Shown here one piece after another: positions 16,456 through 22,703 of a DNA stretch of 32,452 bases. Below the pieces are notes generated by a model. The model was not told the origin of the DNA, did not search any database, and was given only the letters and a program-made list of their open reading frames with translations. Position 1 is the stretch's first letter. Each line of letters starts with the position of its first letter. The stretch covers positions 1 to 32,452 of the forward strand of contig CAOKBR010000010.1 of assembly GCA_948466735.1 (NCBI GenBank). The letters run 5' to 3'. The translations under genes were made by a program, and so were the position numbers. This DNA comes from an uncultured Mycoplasmatota bacterium (GTDB taxonomy: Bacteria; Bacillota_I; Bacilli_A; RF39; UBA660).

Positions 16456-17127
16456 ATGAGAGAATTTATAAATCAATATATTAAATTAATAGCATCAGCA
16501 TTAACAGGATTAATTTTTGCTTATGCTTCATTTTATTTAATTCTAAATATTTATCATCAACAAGAAATTGCTAGGGTGATGAAAGTTGATGTGCAATCAT
16601 TAAGTAGTTATACGACTATTCAAAAAAACTTAGATGAAGTAGCAGAAAACATTAAATTTACACCAAATACTTATAAAGGACCATATGATACTACAATGCT
16701 ATTATCTATGCAAGGAGCTATTTCTATATGTCGAAATTATATTATGAACGATACATTTAAAGATTTAACTACTCATCAGGAAATTGGTATTGTTGATATA
16801 GAAAATTTCCGCTCATCATTTCAAAATGATGTGGTAAACAAATGTATGATTGAACAATTATATTATTTCACTTCAGATCGTCCAATTTTAAAGGAAATTC
16901 GACCATTTATTAAATCAAATATTCAATTGTTTATTGATTCAGACATGTACATTAAGCGTGATATCTTTAATAATAGTAGCTATTTCTTTAATTCAGATCA
17001 TACCGATAATACTTATCGTAGTTCAGTAAAAGATGCATTTGCCCATGTGATGAATCATTATAAATCAGCATCAGATTTCTTATTAGAAGTTTCTAGATGG
17101 TATAAAGATAGAGTGGAGGAACGCTAA
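16456..17127 (+). CDS. Unrecognised single-pass membrane protein of the SipW island
   Basis: I do not recognise this 223-residue protein. One membrane helix at residues 9-33 is followed by an external (inferred) soluble domain of about 190 residues, mostly helical, with two cysteines (C92 and C130) that could form a disulfide. It lacks the AAFTFS signal end and the RIW motif of the fibre proteins, so it is not another subunit. It has an AGGAGAG ribosome site, and its stop overlaps the next start by one base, so the two membrane proteins are made together. A role in assembly, anchoring or folding of the island's secreted proteins is a guess from position. Confidence 0.75.
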   Translation: MREFINQYIKLIASALTGLIFAYASFYLILNIYHQQEIARVMKVDVQSLSSYTTIQKNLDEVAENIKFTPNTYKGPYDTTMLLSMQGAISICRNYIMNDTFKDLTTHQEIGIVDIENFRSSFQNDVVNKCMIEQLYYFTSDRPILKEIRPFIKSNIQLFIDSDMYIKRDIFNNSSYFFNSDHTDNTYRSSVKDAFAHVMNHYKSASDFLLEVSRWYKDRVEER

Positions 17128-17744
17128 TGAAAAATATAGTAAATAAAATATTTTATGTTTTAAAATTTATCCTATTGATTTTATCCTTTGCCTTATCTTT
17201 ATTAATTATTGTAAAAATGTATGAACGTCTTGGAAAAAGTTTAAAGGAATCGTTATCATTCTTTTTACCTTTTTTAGCAATATTTATTGTATTTTCCATA
17301 AATATGGTAGCTGATCAAAAAGCAGTGAAAGACAATATGTTTTTTAACATTACTTCTTGTTTGGTATTATTAGTAATTACCTATATTGGATATCGTACAA
17401 TATTTGATAAAAATATGATTATTAATAGCTATATGGGTTATGGTATGAGTTTTAATTATTATTCTGAAGCCGTTCCTTCGATTAAAATGTTATTATACGG
17501 TTTAGTAATTACAGATATTTTCTTAATGTTTATTAAAGAAGAGAAAAAGCCTATTCCTATTAAGCTTGAGAGTAAAGAACCTATTATAGAAAAAGAAGAA
17601 AAGCAAGAAACGGTGGTAAAAGAAGAAAAAGAATTAAAAACTCCACTAAAGAAAAAAAGTACATATACCCCTAAACCTTCGTCAAGAAAAAGAAATGAAC
17701 AATATACATCAAAAAATAAATATACTGATAAGAAGAAACGTTGA
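17127..17744 (+). CDS. Unrecognised four-helix membrane protein with charged tail
   Basis: A 205-residue protein I do not recognise. Four hydrophobic segments (about 7-28, 41-61, 71-93 and 116-135) are followed by a Lys/Glu-rich then Lys/Ser/Thr/Arg-rich tail (about 137-205), which should be cytoplasmic if the N-terminus is inside. Such tails are often disordered. The gene begins on the last base of the previous stop, with GTGGAGG before it, and closes the SipW unit; its stop lies inside the terminator stem at 17731-17760. An export accessory or membrane scaffold is possible, but nothing in the sequence identifies a function. Confidence 0.75.
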   Translation: MKNIVNKIFYVLKFILLILSFALSLLIIVKMYERLGKSLKESLSFFLPFLAIFIVFSINMVADQKAVKDNMFFNITSCLVLLVITYIGYRTIFDKNMIINSYMGYGMSFNYYSEAVPSIKMLLYGLVITDIFLMFIKEEKKPIPIKLESKEPIIEKEEKQETVVKEEKELKTPLKKKSTYTPKPSSRKRNEQYTSKNKYTDKKKR

Positions 17745-17763
17745 TATTTGTGTTTCTTTTTTT
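17731..17763 (+). terminator. Rho-independent terminator closing the SipW island
   Basis: AAGAAAC at 17733-17739 pairs with GTTTCTT at 17752-17758, extendable by weak pairs, and a T run reaches 17763. The stop codon of the four-helix protein lies in the loop. Confidence 0.75.
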
Positions 17764-17784
17764 GTAGCTTTTTAGTAATTCATT

Positions 17785-17793
17785 TGATATGAT
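17785..17793 (+). promoter_or_regulatory. Extended -10 element for rsmA
   Basis: TGA then TATGAT at 17788-17793, just downstream of the island's terminator. The -35 at 17 bases (TAGCTT) is poor. Transcription would start near 17800, supporting the rsmA start at 17813 rather than the in-frame ATG at 17789. Confidence 0.45.
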
Positions 17794-17812
17794 AATAGAT
17801 ATTGGTGATATT

Positions 17813-18607
17813 ATGGAAAATTTTATATTTAAGAAATCGTTAGGACAAAATTTTTTAACAGATACAAATATTGTAAAAAAAATTGTTGAAGTAGCAGGAT
17901 TAACCAATGAAGATTTGGTTATTGAAATTGGGCCTGGAAGTGGTGCTTTAACTATTGAATTAGCTAAGCAAGCTAAGTTTGTGTTATCTTATGAAATTGA
18001 TGAGCGATTAGAAAGTATTTTAGATGAAAATTTAAAAGAGTTTTCTAATGTCGAAATTATTTATTCTGATTTTTTGAATAGAATAGTAAAAGAAGATATC
18101 AAAAAATATTCTTTTAAACGTTTATTTGTAGTAGCAAATTTGCCTTATTATATTACAACGCCAATTATTGAAAAAATAATTGAGGAAGATTTATCCATTG
18201 AAAAAATTGTTGTTATGGTACAAAAAGAAGTAGGGGATCGTTTTTCTGCTAAAACAGGAACAAAAGATTACAATTCTTTATCAATATTTTTACAATATCA
18301 TTATGAAGTGAAAAAGGAATTTATTGTTAGTAGAAATTGTTTTATTCCAAAACCTAATGTAGATAGTGTGATTGTATCTTTCACCAAAAGAAAATATAAA
18401 GAGGAAATTCACCATATAGAAAATTTTGAACAATTAATAAGAGATAGTTTTCGTTATAAAAGAAAAAATTTAAGAAACAATTTAAAGAGTTATCCATTAG
18501 CACTTATCAATGAGGTATTATCGAAGTATGGGTTAGATTTAACTACTCGCGCTGAGCAAATTTCTTTAGAAATATTTATTGATTTAGCAAATACATTATT
18601 TCCTTAA
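17813..18607 (+). CDS. rsmA: 16S rRNA adenine-1518/1519 N6-dimethyltransferase (KsgA)
   Basis: A 264-residue KsgA/RsmA, which dimethylates two adjacent adenines near the 3' end of 16S rRNA late in 30S assembly. The N-terminal KKSLGQNFLTD, the SAM motif IEIGPGSGALT and the catalytic NLPYYITTPI are all intact, as is the C-terminal helical domain (FRYKRKNLRNNL). The ATG at 17813 follows GGTGAT. In B. subtilis, rnmV (RNase M5) lies just upstream and yabG downstream; here the SipW island occupies the rnmV side while yabG is retained. Confidence 0.97.
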   Translation: MENFIFKKSLGQNFLTDTNIVKKIVEVAGLTNEDLVIEIGPGSGALTIELAKQAKFVLSYEIDERLESILDENLKEFSNVEIIYSDFLNRIVKEDIKKYSFKRLFVVANLPYYITTPIIEKIIEEDLSIEKIVVMVQKEVGDRFSAKTGTKDYNSLSIFLQYHYEVKKEFIVSRNCFIPKPNVDSVIVSFTKRKYKEEIHHIENFEQLIRDSFRYKRKNLRNNLKSYPLALINEVLSKYGLDLTTRAEQISLEIFIDLANTLFP

Positions 18608-18619
18608 TGTATTTTTTAT

Positions 18620-18648
18620 TCATTTTTTTAAACTTTTATTCATAAGAT
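18620..18648 (+). promoter_or_regulatory. Mother-cell-type promoter for yabG
   Basis: TCATTTT at 18620-18626, a 14-base spacer and CATAAGAT at 18641-18648. The spacing equals that at bofA and yabP. The CATA core is common to sigma-E and sigma-K; B. subtilis yabG depends on sigma-K, but no clear sigma-K -35 is seen. The start codon is 16 bases beyond the -10. Confidence 0.4.
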
Positions 18649-18663
18649 GTCTTGGTGATAATT

Positions 18664-19440
18664 ATGCATTTTAAGATTGGTGATTGTGTAACGAGAAAAT
18701 CTTATCAAAATGATATTATGTTTATAATTATTGATATTGTTGATGATATAGCACTATTAAAAGGAATTGATGTGCGACTAATTGCAGATAGTGAATTAAA
18801 TGATTTGGAAAGGGTAGAAAGTTTAGAGGATACAAAGAGGGAAGATATCAATATTTTAAATCGCATAAAAGAAGAAAATACACTTGATCGTTCAGAATAT
18901 TTTTATCTTCCTGGTAAAGTATTACATATTGATGGTGATTTTGAATATCTAAATCGTTGTATGAGTTTTTATCGTTCAATGAATATCAATGCTTATGGTG
19001 TAAAAATAAAAGAGGATGAAATAGCTACTCGTCTACCAATCATGTTAGAAAATATAAAACCAGATATTGTTGTTATCACAGGTCATGACTCTAGACAAAA
19101 AAGAAATGGGAAATATGTGTATAAGAATTCAGAAAATTTTATTTCTGCAGTAACTGCCGCTAGAAATTATGAAAGGAATCAGGATAAATTAATGATTATT
19201 GCGGGAGCTTGTCAGTCAAATTATGAAGAATTAATTAAAGCAGGCGCTAATTTTGCATCAAGTCCAAAAAGAATAAATATTCATGCTCTAGACCCAGCAA
19301 TTGTTGCCGTATCTATTGCTTTAACAGAAAAGAGGAAAGAGATAGATTTGATTAATATATTAGAAAAAACGAAATATGGAACAGACGGAATGGGAGGAAT
19401 CATTACGAACGGTTGTATGTATGTGGGGTATCCTAGATGA
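18664..19440 (+). CDS. yabG: Sporulation-specific cysteine protease YabG
   Basis: A 258-residue YabG, shorter than the 290 residues of B. subtilis. YabG processes spore coat proteins during and after coat assembly. Recognisable blocks are HFKIGDCVTRKSY at the start, LPGKVLHIDGD, the histidine segment IVVITGHDSR (about residues 137-146), the cysteine segment IAGACQSNYEELI and the ending GTDGMGGIITNGCMYVGYPR. ATG 18664 follows GGTGA; in-frame TTG and GTG codons at 18652-18657 lie in the ribosome site. rsmA-yabG-veg is the B. subtilis order. The veg start overlaps the yabG stop by four bases. Confidence 0.94.
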   Translation: MHFKIGDCVTRKSYQNDIMFIIIDIVDDIALLKGIDVRLIADSELNDLERVESLEDTKREDINILNRIKEENTLDRSEYFYLPGKVLHIDGDFEYLNRCMSFYRSMNINAYGVKIKEDEIATRLPIMLENIKPDIVVITGHDSRQKRNGKYVYKNSENFISAVTAARNYERNQDKLMIIAGACQSNYEELIKAGANFASSPKRINIHALDPAIVAVSIALTEKRKEIDLINILEKTKYGTDGMGGIITNGCMYVGYPR

Positions 19441-19667
19441 TGATGTTAGATAAAATAAGAACAGAAATTGAGCAAAATAAAGGAAAGTTGATTTCTTTTC
19501 GTTTTAATGGCGCAAGAAATCAGATAGAAGTTTTCGATGGAATGATTGTAAATACTTATAAATATGTATTTTTGGTAAAAGTAAATAATGCTAGTCAATC
19601 TATTCGATCTTATACTTATACCGATATATTAATTGACAATTTGGAAATTATTCACGAAAACTCTTGA
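19437..19667 (+). CDS. veg: Veg family protein
   Basis: A 76-residue Veg protein (DUF1021), slightly shorter than the 86 residues of B. subtilis Veg, which promotes biofilm matrix gene expression there by opposing SinR. Family features: KGKLISFRFNGARNQIE, YKYVFLVKV and SYTYTDILIDNLEI. In B. subtilis, veg has one of the strongest vegetative promoters, separate from yabG. Here the ATG (19437, with further ATGs at 19440 and 19443) overlaps the yabG stop, and I see no convincing promoter in the end of yabG. The Veg link to biofilm is of interest because a TasA/SipW island lies nearby. Confidence 0.9.
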   Translation: MMMLDKIRTEIEQNKGKLISFRFNGARNQIEVFDGMIVNTYKYVFLVKVNNASQSIRSYTYTDILIDNLEIIHENS

Positions 19668-19692
19668 TAATTCATAAATAATATTATAAAAT
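19664..19692 (+). promoter_or_regulatory. Vegetative-type promoter for spoVG
   Basis: TTGATA at 19664-19669 (overlapping the veg stop), a 17-base spacer and TAAAAT at 19687-19692. No sigma-H motif, the B. subtilis form for spoVG, was found. The -10 is embedded in the palindromic repeat at 19678-19700. Confidence 0.6.
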
Positions 19693-19700
19693 AATATTAT
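19678..19700. repeat. Two copies of the palindrome ATAATATTAT over the spoVG -10
   Basis: ATAATATTAT occurs at 19678-19687 and again at 19691-19700, separated by AAA. Each copy is its own reverse complement, so the block is both a direct and an inverted repeat. It overlaps the -10 at 19687-19692 and could be an operator; B. subtilis spoVG is controlled by AbrB at an AT-rich upstream region. Confidence 0.6.
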
Positions 19701-19734
19701 ATAAAGTCATCAGACTTTAGAGGGAGGAAAGCAC

Positions 19735-20037
19735 ATGAAAATTACATCAGTCAGTGTACGGAAAATAGAAAAAGAAGGATCTAGAATGAAAGGAATTGCA
19801 TCAGTTCTATTAGACGATAGCTTTGCCGTTCACGATATTCGTATTATCGAAGGAGATAATGGATTATTTATCGCTATGCCAAGTCGTAAGATTACTGCAA
19901 GAGGAGAAGGAGAAGTTGATAGATATCGTGATATTGCCCATCCTATAAATCCTGAAGTTCGTTCTATGTTTGAACAAGCAATTTTTGAAGCATACAAAAA
20001 CGCTGAAGATGAACCTGTTGATACAGAAGAAGAATAA
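19735..20037 (+). CDS. spoVG: Septation/sporulation regulator SpoVG
   Basis: A 100-residue SpoVG, the normal length. It is a small nucleic-acid-binding regulator involved in asymmetric septation in B. subtilis and in virulence or envelope gene control elsewhere. The N-terminus [24 protein letters not shown] and the central [13 protein letters not shown] and FIAMPSRKI blocks are diagnostic; the acidic tail DEPVDTEEE is typical. An AGGGAGG ribosome site precedes the ATG. A promoter and a terminator flank it, so it is a single-gene unit. Confidence 0.98.
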   Translation: MKITSVSVRKIEKEGSRMKGIASVLLDDSFAVHDIRIIEGDNGLFIAMPSRKITARGEGEVDRYRDIAHPINPEVRSMFEQAIFEAYKNAEDEPVDTEEE

Positions 20038-20042
20038 ATATT

Positions 20043-20068
20043 AAAGTAGGCCTGTGCCTATTTTTTTT
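20043..20068 (+). terminator. Rho-independent terminator after spoVG
   Basis: TAGGC at 20047-20051 pairs with GCCTA at 20056-20060 over a four-base loop, with outer G-T and A-T pairs and eight T at 20061-20068. Confidence 0.85.
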
Positions 20069-20069
20069 A

Positions 20070-20098
20070 TCATAAAATGCTTAGTTCTTGCATACATT
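20070..20098 (+). promoter_or_regulatory. Sigma-E-type promoter for yabPQ
   Basis: TCATAAA at 20070-20076, a 14-base spacer and CATACATT at 20091-20098, a full match to the CATACAnT sigma-E -10. yabP and yabQ belong to the sigma-E regulon in B. subtilis. Transcription should begin about 12 bases before the GTG start. Confidence 0.7.
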
Positions 20099-20116
20099 TT
20101 ATTGGGAGGAATGTAT

Positions 20117-20407
20117 GTGGATAAAAATGATGGAATCAATAATTACAATCATGGTGTTAGTGTTATTGAAAGAAAAAACTTACTAGTAACTGGTGTAAAA
20201 AAAATTGATAGTTTTGACGATGAAGAATTCTATATGGATACAGTAATGGGATATTTAATCGTTAAAGGCGAAGGATTAGAATTAATAAAGTTAGACACTT
20301 TACAAGGAAATGTATCAATAAAAGGTTTAATTAAAAGCTTTTCTTATGCAGAAAACGCGAAAGAAAAAGAAAAAGACAATGGTTTATTCACAAAATTGTT
20401 TAAATGA
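20117..20407 (+). CDS. yabP: Sporulation protein YabP
   Basis: A 96-residue YabP, needed with YabQ for spore cortex formation in B. subtilis. The blocks GVKKIDSFDDEEFYMDTVMGYLIVKGEGLELIKLD and the ending GLFTKLFK match the family closely. I prefer the GTG at 20117 because GGGAGGA (20104-20110) directly abuts the ATG at 20111 and is well spaced only for the GTG; longer versions would run back through the promoter and terminator. The sigma-E-type promoter upstream gives mother-cell timing. yabQ overlaps the stop by four bases. Confidence 0.93.
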   Translation: MDKNDGINNYNHGVSVIERKNLLVTGVKKIDSFDDEEFYMDTVMGYLIVKGEGLELIKLDTLQGNVSIKGLIKSFSYAENAKEKEKDNGLFTKLFK

Positions 20408-20679
20408 TTAATTTAGAAATACAAATTCAATCATTATTAATCTCCTTTGTTTATGGAATGTTTATTGCTTTTTTATATAATTATCACTATAAATTTATTT
20501 ACTATAAGAAAAAATGGTTACGTTTTCCTTTTTCCTTAGTATTTTGTTTAGACGCTACACTTTTGTTTTTCATTTTAATGTTAAAAATTAATTATGGACT
20601 TATTCATTTATATTTTATTTTAAGTGCAATTTTAGGTTTTATATTAGGAAATTTAAAAACAAAATCTATTCGAAGATGA
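20404..20679 (+). CDS. yabQ: Spore cortex biosynthesis protein YabQ (short form)
   Basis: A 91-residue membrane protein with about three hydrophobic segments (10-25, 40-60 and 65-83), matching the core of YabQ. Its start overlaps yabP and its stop overlaps the frame upstream of divIC, the order yabP-yabQ-divIC found in B. subtilis. B. subtilis YabQ is about twice as long; many Firmicutes have short versions. Assignment rests on hydrophobic pattern (QIQSLLISFVYGMFIAFLYN) and position more than on motifs. Confidence 0.85.
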   Translation: MINLEIQIQSLLISFVYGMFIAFLYNYHYKFIYYKKKWLRFPFSLVFCLDATLLFFILMLKINYGLIHLYFILSAILGFILGNLKTKSIRR

Positions 20680-20707
20680 TTGAATTTTGTTTTTTTTTTG
20701 TTATACT
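20680..20707 (+). promoter_or_regulatory. Extended -10 promoter for divIC
   Basis: TTGAAT at 20680-20685, a 16-base spacer with a long T run, and TGT then TATACT at 20702-20707. It lets the division gene be made during growth, independently of the sporulation unit yabPQ. Confidence 0.6.
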
Positions 20708-20729
20708 GAATTTAAATAGGATGATGAAA

Positions 20730-21008
20730 ATGAAAATAGGTGGAAGAGTTGTAGTTTTTGGATTAGTTAGTGCTGTTGCTATATTTCTAATGGTAAGTAC
20801 AATTACCAATTACTGGGTAGAAATATATCAAAAATATAAACAAAAAGATGAATTAGAGGAACAATTAGTAGAGTTAGAAGAAGAAGAAGAAAGGCTTAAA
20901 GTTGATGTCGATCGATTACAAGATATAGATTATATAGCAAGATATGCTAGGGAAAAGTATCTTTATTCTAAAGAAGGAGAACTTATTTTTCGTTTGCCAA
21001 AAGAATAA
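20730..21008 (+). CDS. divIC: Septum formation initiator DivIC/FtsB family
   Basis: A 92-residue bitopic division protein. A short basic N-terminus is followed by one membrane helix (about residues 5-24), a Glu/Leu-rich coiled coil (KYKQKDELEEQLVELEEEEERL) and the family ending DIDYIARYAREKYLYSKEGELIFRLP. DivIC works with FtsL and DivIB at the septum. In-frame ATGs occur at 20721, 20724 and 20730; AGG at 20718-20720 is best spaced for the last. Longer starts would cross the promoter. In B. subtilis yabR and spoIIE follow; here they are absent. Confidence 0.92.
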   Translation: MKIGGRVVVFGLVSAVAIFLMVSTITNYWVEIYQKYKQKDELEEQLVELEEEEERLKVDVDRLQDIDYIARYAREKYLYSKEGELIFRLPKE

Positions 21009-21078
21009 ATTTAGATAAAATTCTTTATCCGACAAAATAAATTAAAATCTTATAGTATATTATCCCGTGGTGATAATG

Positions 21079-21372
21079 ATGATAAGATATATTTTGTGTA
21101 TTTTATTAAGTATTACAATTTTTGATTTTTTAAGTGAATTTTTAATATTAATAGGTGCAAAAAAAATAAAGTATGATAAAATAGGATTAGTGGCCTTAAT
21201 TATTGGTAATATTATTACTAAATATTTTACGGTGACTGATTTTTATAGCGCTTACATTTTTGAATATATATGGTATGGTTTATTCTTATATGGAGCGTTT
21301 ATGATTCTAAGAGAATTATCAAAAAAAATATGGATGAGAATAAAACGAGAACGACGGAGGAAAAATGCTTGA
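21079..21372 (+). CDS. Unrecognised small membrane protein
   Basis: A 97-residue protein with about three hydrophobic segments (3-20, 33-49 and 58-76) and a strongly basic C-terminus ([16 protein letters not shown]), so the tail should face the cytoplasm. I do not recognise the family. GGTGAT at 21069-21074 precedes ATGs at 21076 and 21079. Its end overlaps the tilS start by eight bases, with the tilS ribosome site inside its last codons, so the two are co-translated. It occupies the place held by yabR and spoIIE in B. subtilis, but is not similar to the parts of SpoIIE or YabR I know. Confidence 0.75.
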   Translation: MIRYILCILLSITIFDFLSEFLILIGAKKIKYDKIGLVALIIGNIITKYFTVTDFYSAYIFEYIWYGLFLYGAFMILRELSKKIWMRIKRERRRKNA

Positions 21373-22690
21373 TTTAACACAATATTTTGATAAAAAATTA
21401 AAAGTTAACGAAAAAGATATTATTGTTGTCGGATGTTCTTATGGTCCTGATTCCATGGCCTTATTACATCAGTTAGTCACTTATCGGAAAAAAGTTCCGT
21501 TTAAAATTGTATGTGCCCACGTAAATCATCAAATAAGAAAAGAAAGTAATGAAGAAGAAAAAAAATTGGAAGAATATTGTAAAGATAACCAAGTTTATTT
21601 TGAACTACTAAGAATTGAAAAATATGGTGATGATAATTTTCATCATTCAGCGCACGGAATTCGATATCATTTCTTTCAAGAAGTAATAAAAAAGTATCAA
21701 GCGCAGTATTTGATGACTGCTCATCATGGAGATGATTTGATAGAGACTATCCTTATGCGGTTAGTTAGAGGTTCTAGTATAAAAGGATATAGTGGTTTTG
21801 AAGAAATTGTAGAATATCCTACTTATAAAATTGTTCGACCATTTATTTATTATACAAAAGAAGATTTGATCTCTTATGATCTATCAAATCGAGTTCCTTA
21901 TGCGATTGACTCATCGAATGCAAAACGAGTATATACTAGAAATCGCTATCGTATGGAGTTACTTCCTTTCTTAAAAGAAGAAGATAAAAACGTACATGAA
22001 AAGTTTTTAAAATTTAGCTTACTTTTAAAAGAATGTGACTATTTTATTGAGAAACAATCGAAAAAATGTTTAAAAAATGTGTTTCAAAATCAATGTTTAG
22101 ATATTATAAAATATAAAGAGTTAGATGAATTTTTGCAAAAAAGGGTTATTTTTTTGATTTTAGAAGAAATTTATCAAAATGATTTAAACATTATTTCGAC
22201 CCGACATGTGAACCTTTTATCTGATTTAATTTATTCTAAAAAAGCAAATGCTAGGATTTATTTACCAAATCATGTTATGGCGATAAAAAGTTATCATCAA
22301 TTAATAATAGAAAAAGAAGAAAAAGAGCTATTAGAATCTTATGATGTTCAATTGTTTGATTATTTAAAATTACCTAATGGTAAAAATTTGCAAATTGTGT
22401 TATCATGTGATAGCAATGGAAATGATATTTGTAGGTTAAATAGCAGTGATATTTCTTTGCCACTTTATGTTAGAACAAGAAAAATGGGAGATAAAATACT
22501 CTTACGAAATTCAGGACATAAAAAATTAAAAGATATTTTTATTGATTCGAAGATTCCAAGTCGTTACCGTGATAATTGGCCAGTGTTAGTAGACTCTAAA
22601 GGAGAGGTTCTTTGGTTACCAGGATTAAAAAAATCAAAAAAAGCTCGTAAAATTAATGAAGAGTGTGATATAATAATAAAATATTATTAA
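21365..22690 (+). CDS. tilS: tRNA(Ile)-lysidine synthetase
   Basis: A 441-residue TilS, which converts the wobble C of tRNA-Ile(CAU) to lysidine so that it reads AUA codons, abundant in such AT-rich genomes. The PP-loop is S25-Y26-G27-P28-D29-S30 where SGGxDS is normal, so the second glycine-loop residue is tyrosine. Other motifs are intact: [29 protein letters not shown] and [15 protein letters not shown], and the C-terminal domain is present ([11 protein letters not shown] ... [21 protein letters not shown]). ftsH follows, as in B. subtilis but without hpt between. An ACGGAGG ribosome site precedes the ATG. Confidence 0.95.
   Translation: MLDLTQYFDKKLKVNEKDIIVVGCSYGPDSMALLHQLVTYRKKVPFKIVCAHVNHQIRKESNEEEKKLEEYCKDNQVYFELLRIEKYGDDNFHHSAHGIRYHFFQEVIKKYQAQYLMTAHHGDDLIETILMRLVRGSSIKGYSGFEEIVEYPTYKIVRPFIYYTKEDLISYDLSNRVPYAIDSSNAKRVYTRNRYRMELLPFLKEEDKNVHEKFLKFSLLLKECDYFIEKQSKKCLKNVFQNQCLDIIKYKELDEFLQKRVIFLILEEIYQNDLNIISTRHVNLLSDLIYSKKANARIYLPNHVMAIKSYHQLIIEKEEKELLESYDVQLFDYLKLPNGKNLQIVLSCDSNGNDICRLNSSDISLPLYVRTRKMGDKILLRNSGHKKLKDIFIDSKIPSRYRDNWPVLVDSKGEVLWLPGLKKSKKARKINEECDIIIKYY
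22669..22689 (+). promoter_or_regulatory. Extended -10 promoter for ftsH with AT inverted repeat
   Basis: TGA then the perfect -10 TATAAT at 22669-22674, inside the 3' end of tilS; the -35 is poor. A perfect 7-bp inverted repeat, TAATAAT at 22671-22677 and ATTATTA at 22683-22689, overlaps the -10 and the likely start site, recalling the arrangement at spoVG. Confidence 0.5.
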
Positions 22691-22703
22691 AGGAGGAGAT
22701 TTT

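Noticed and set aside
20999-21026. Inverted repeat AAAGAAT/ATTCTTT after divIC as a terminator
   Set aside because: The stem is almost all A-T, the loop is 13 bases and no T run follows.
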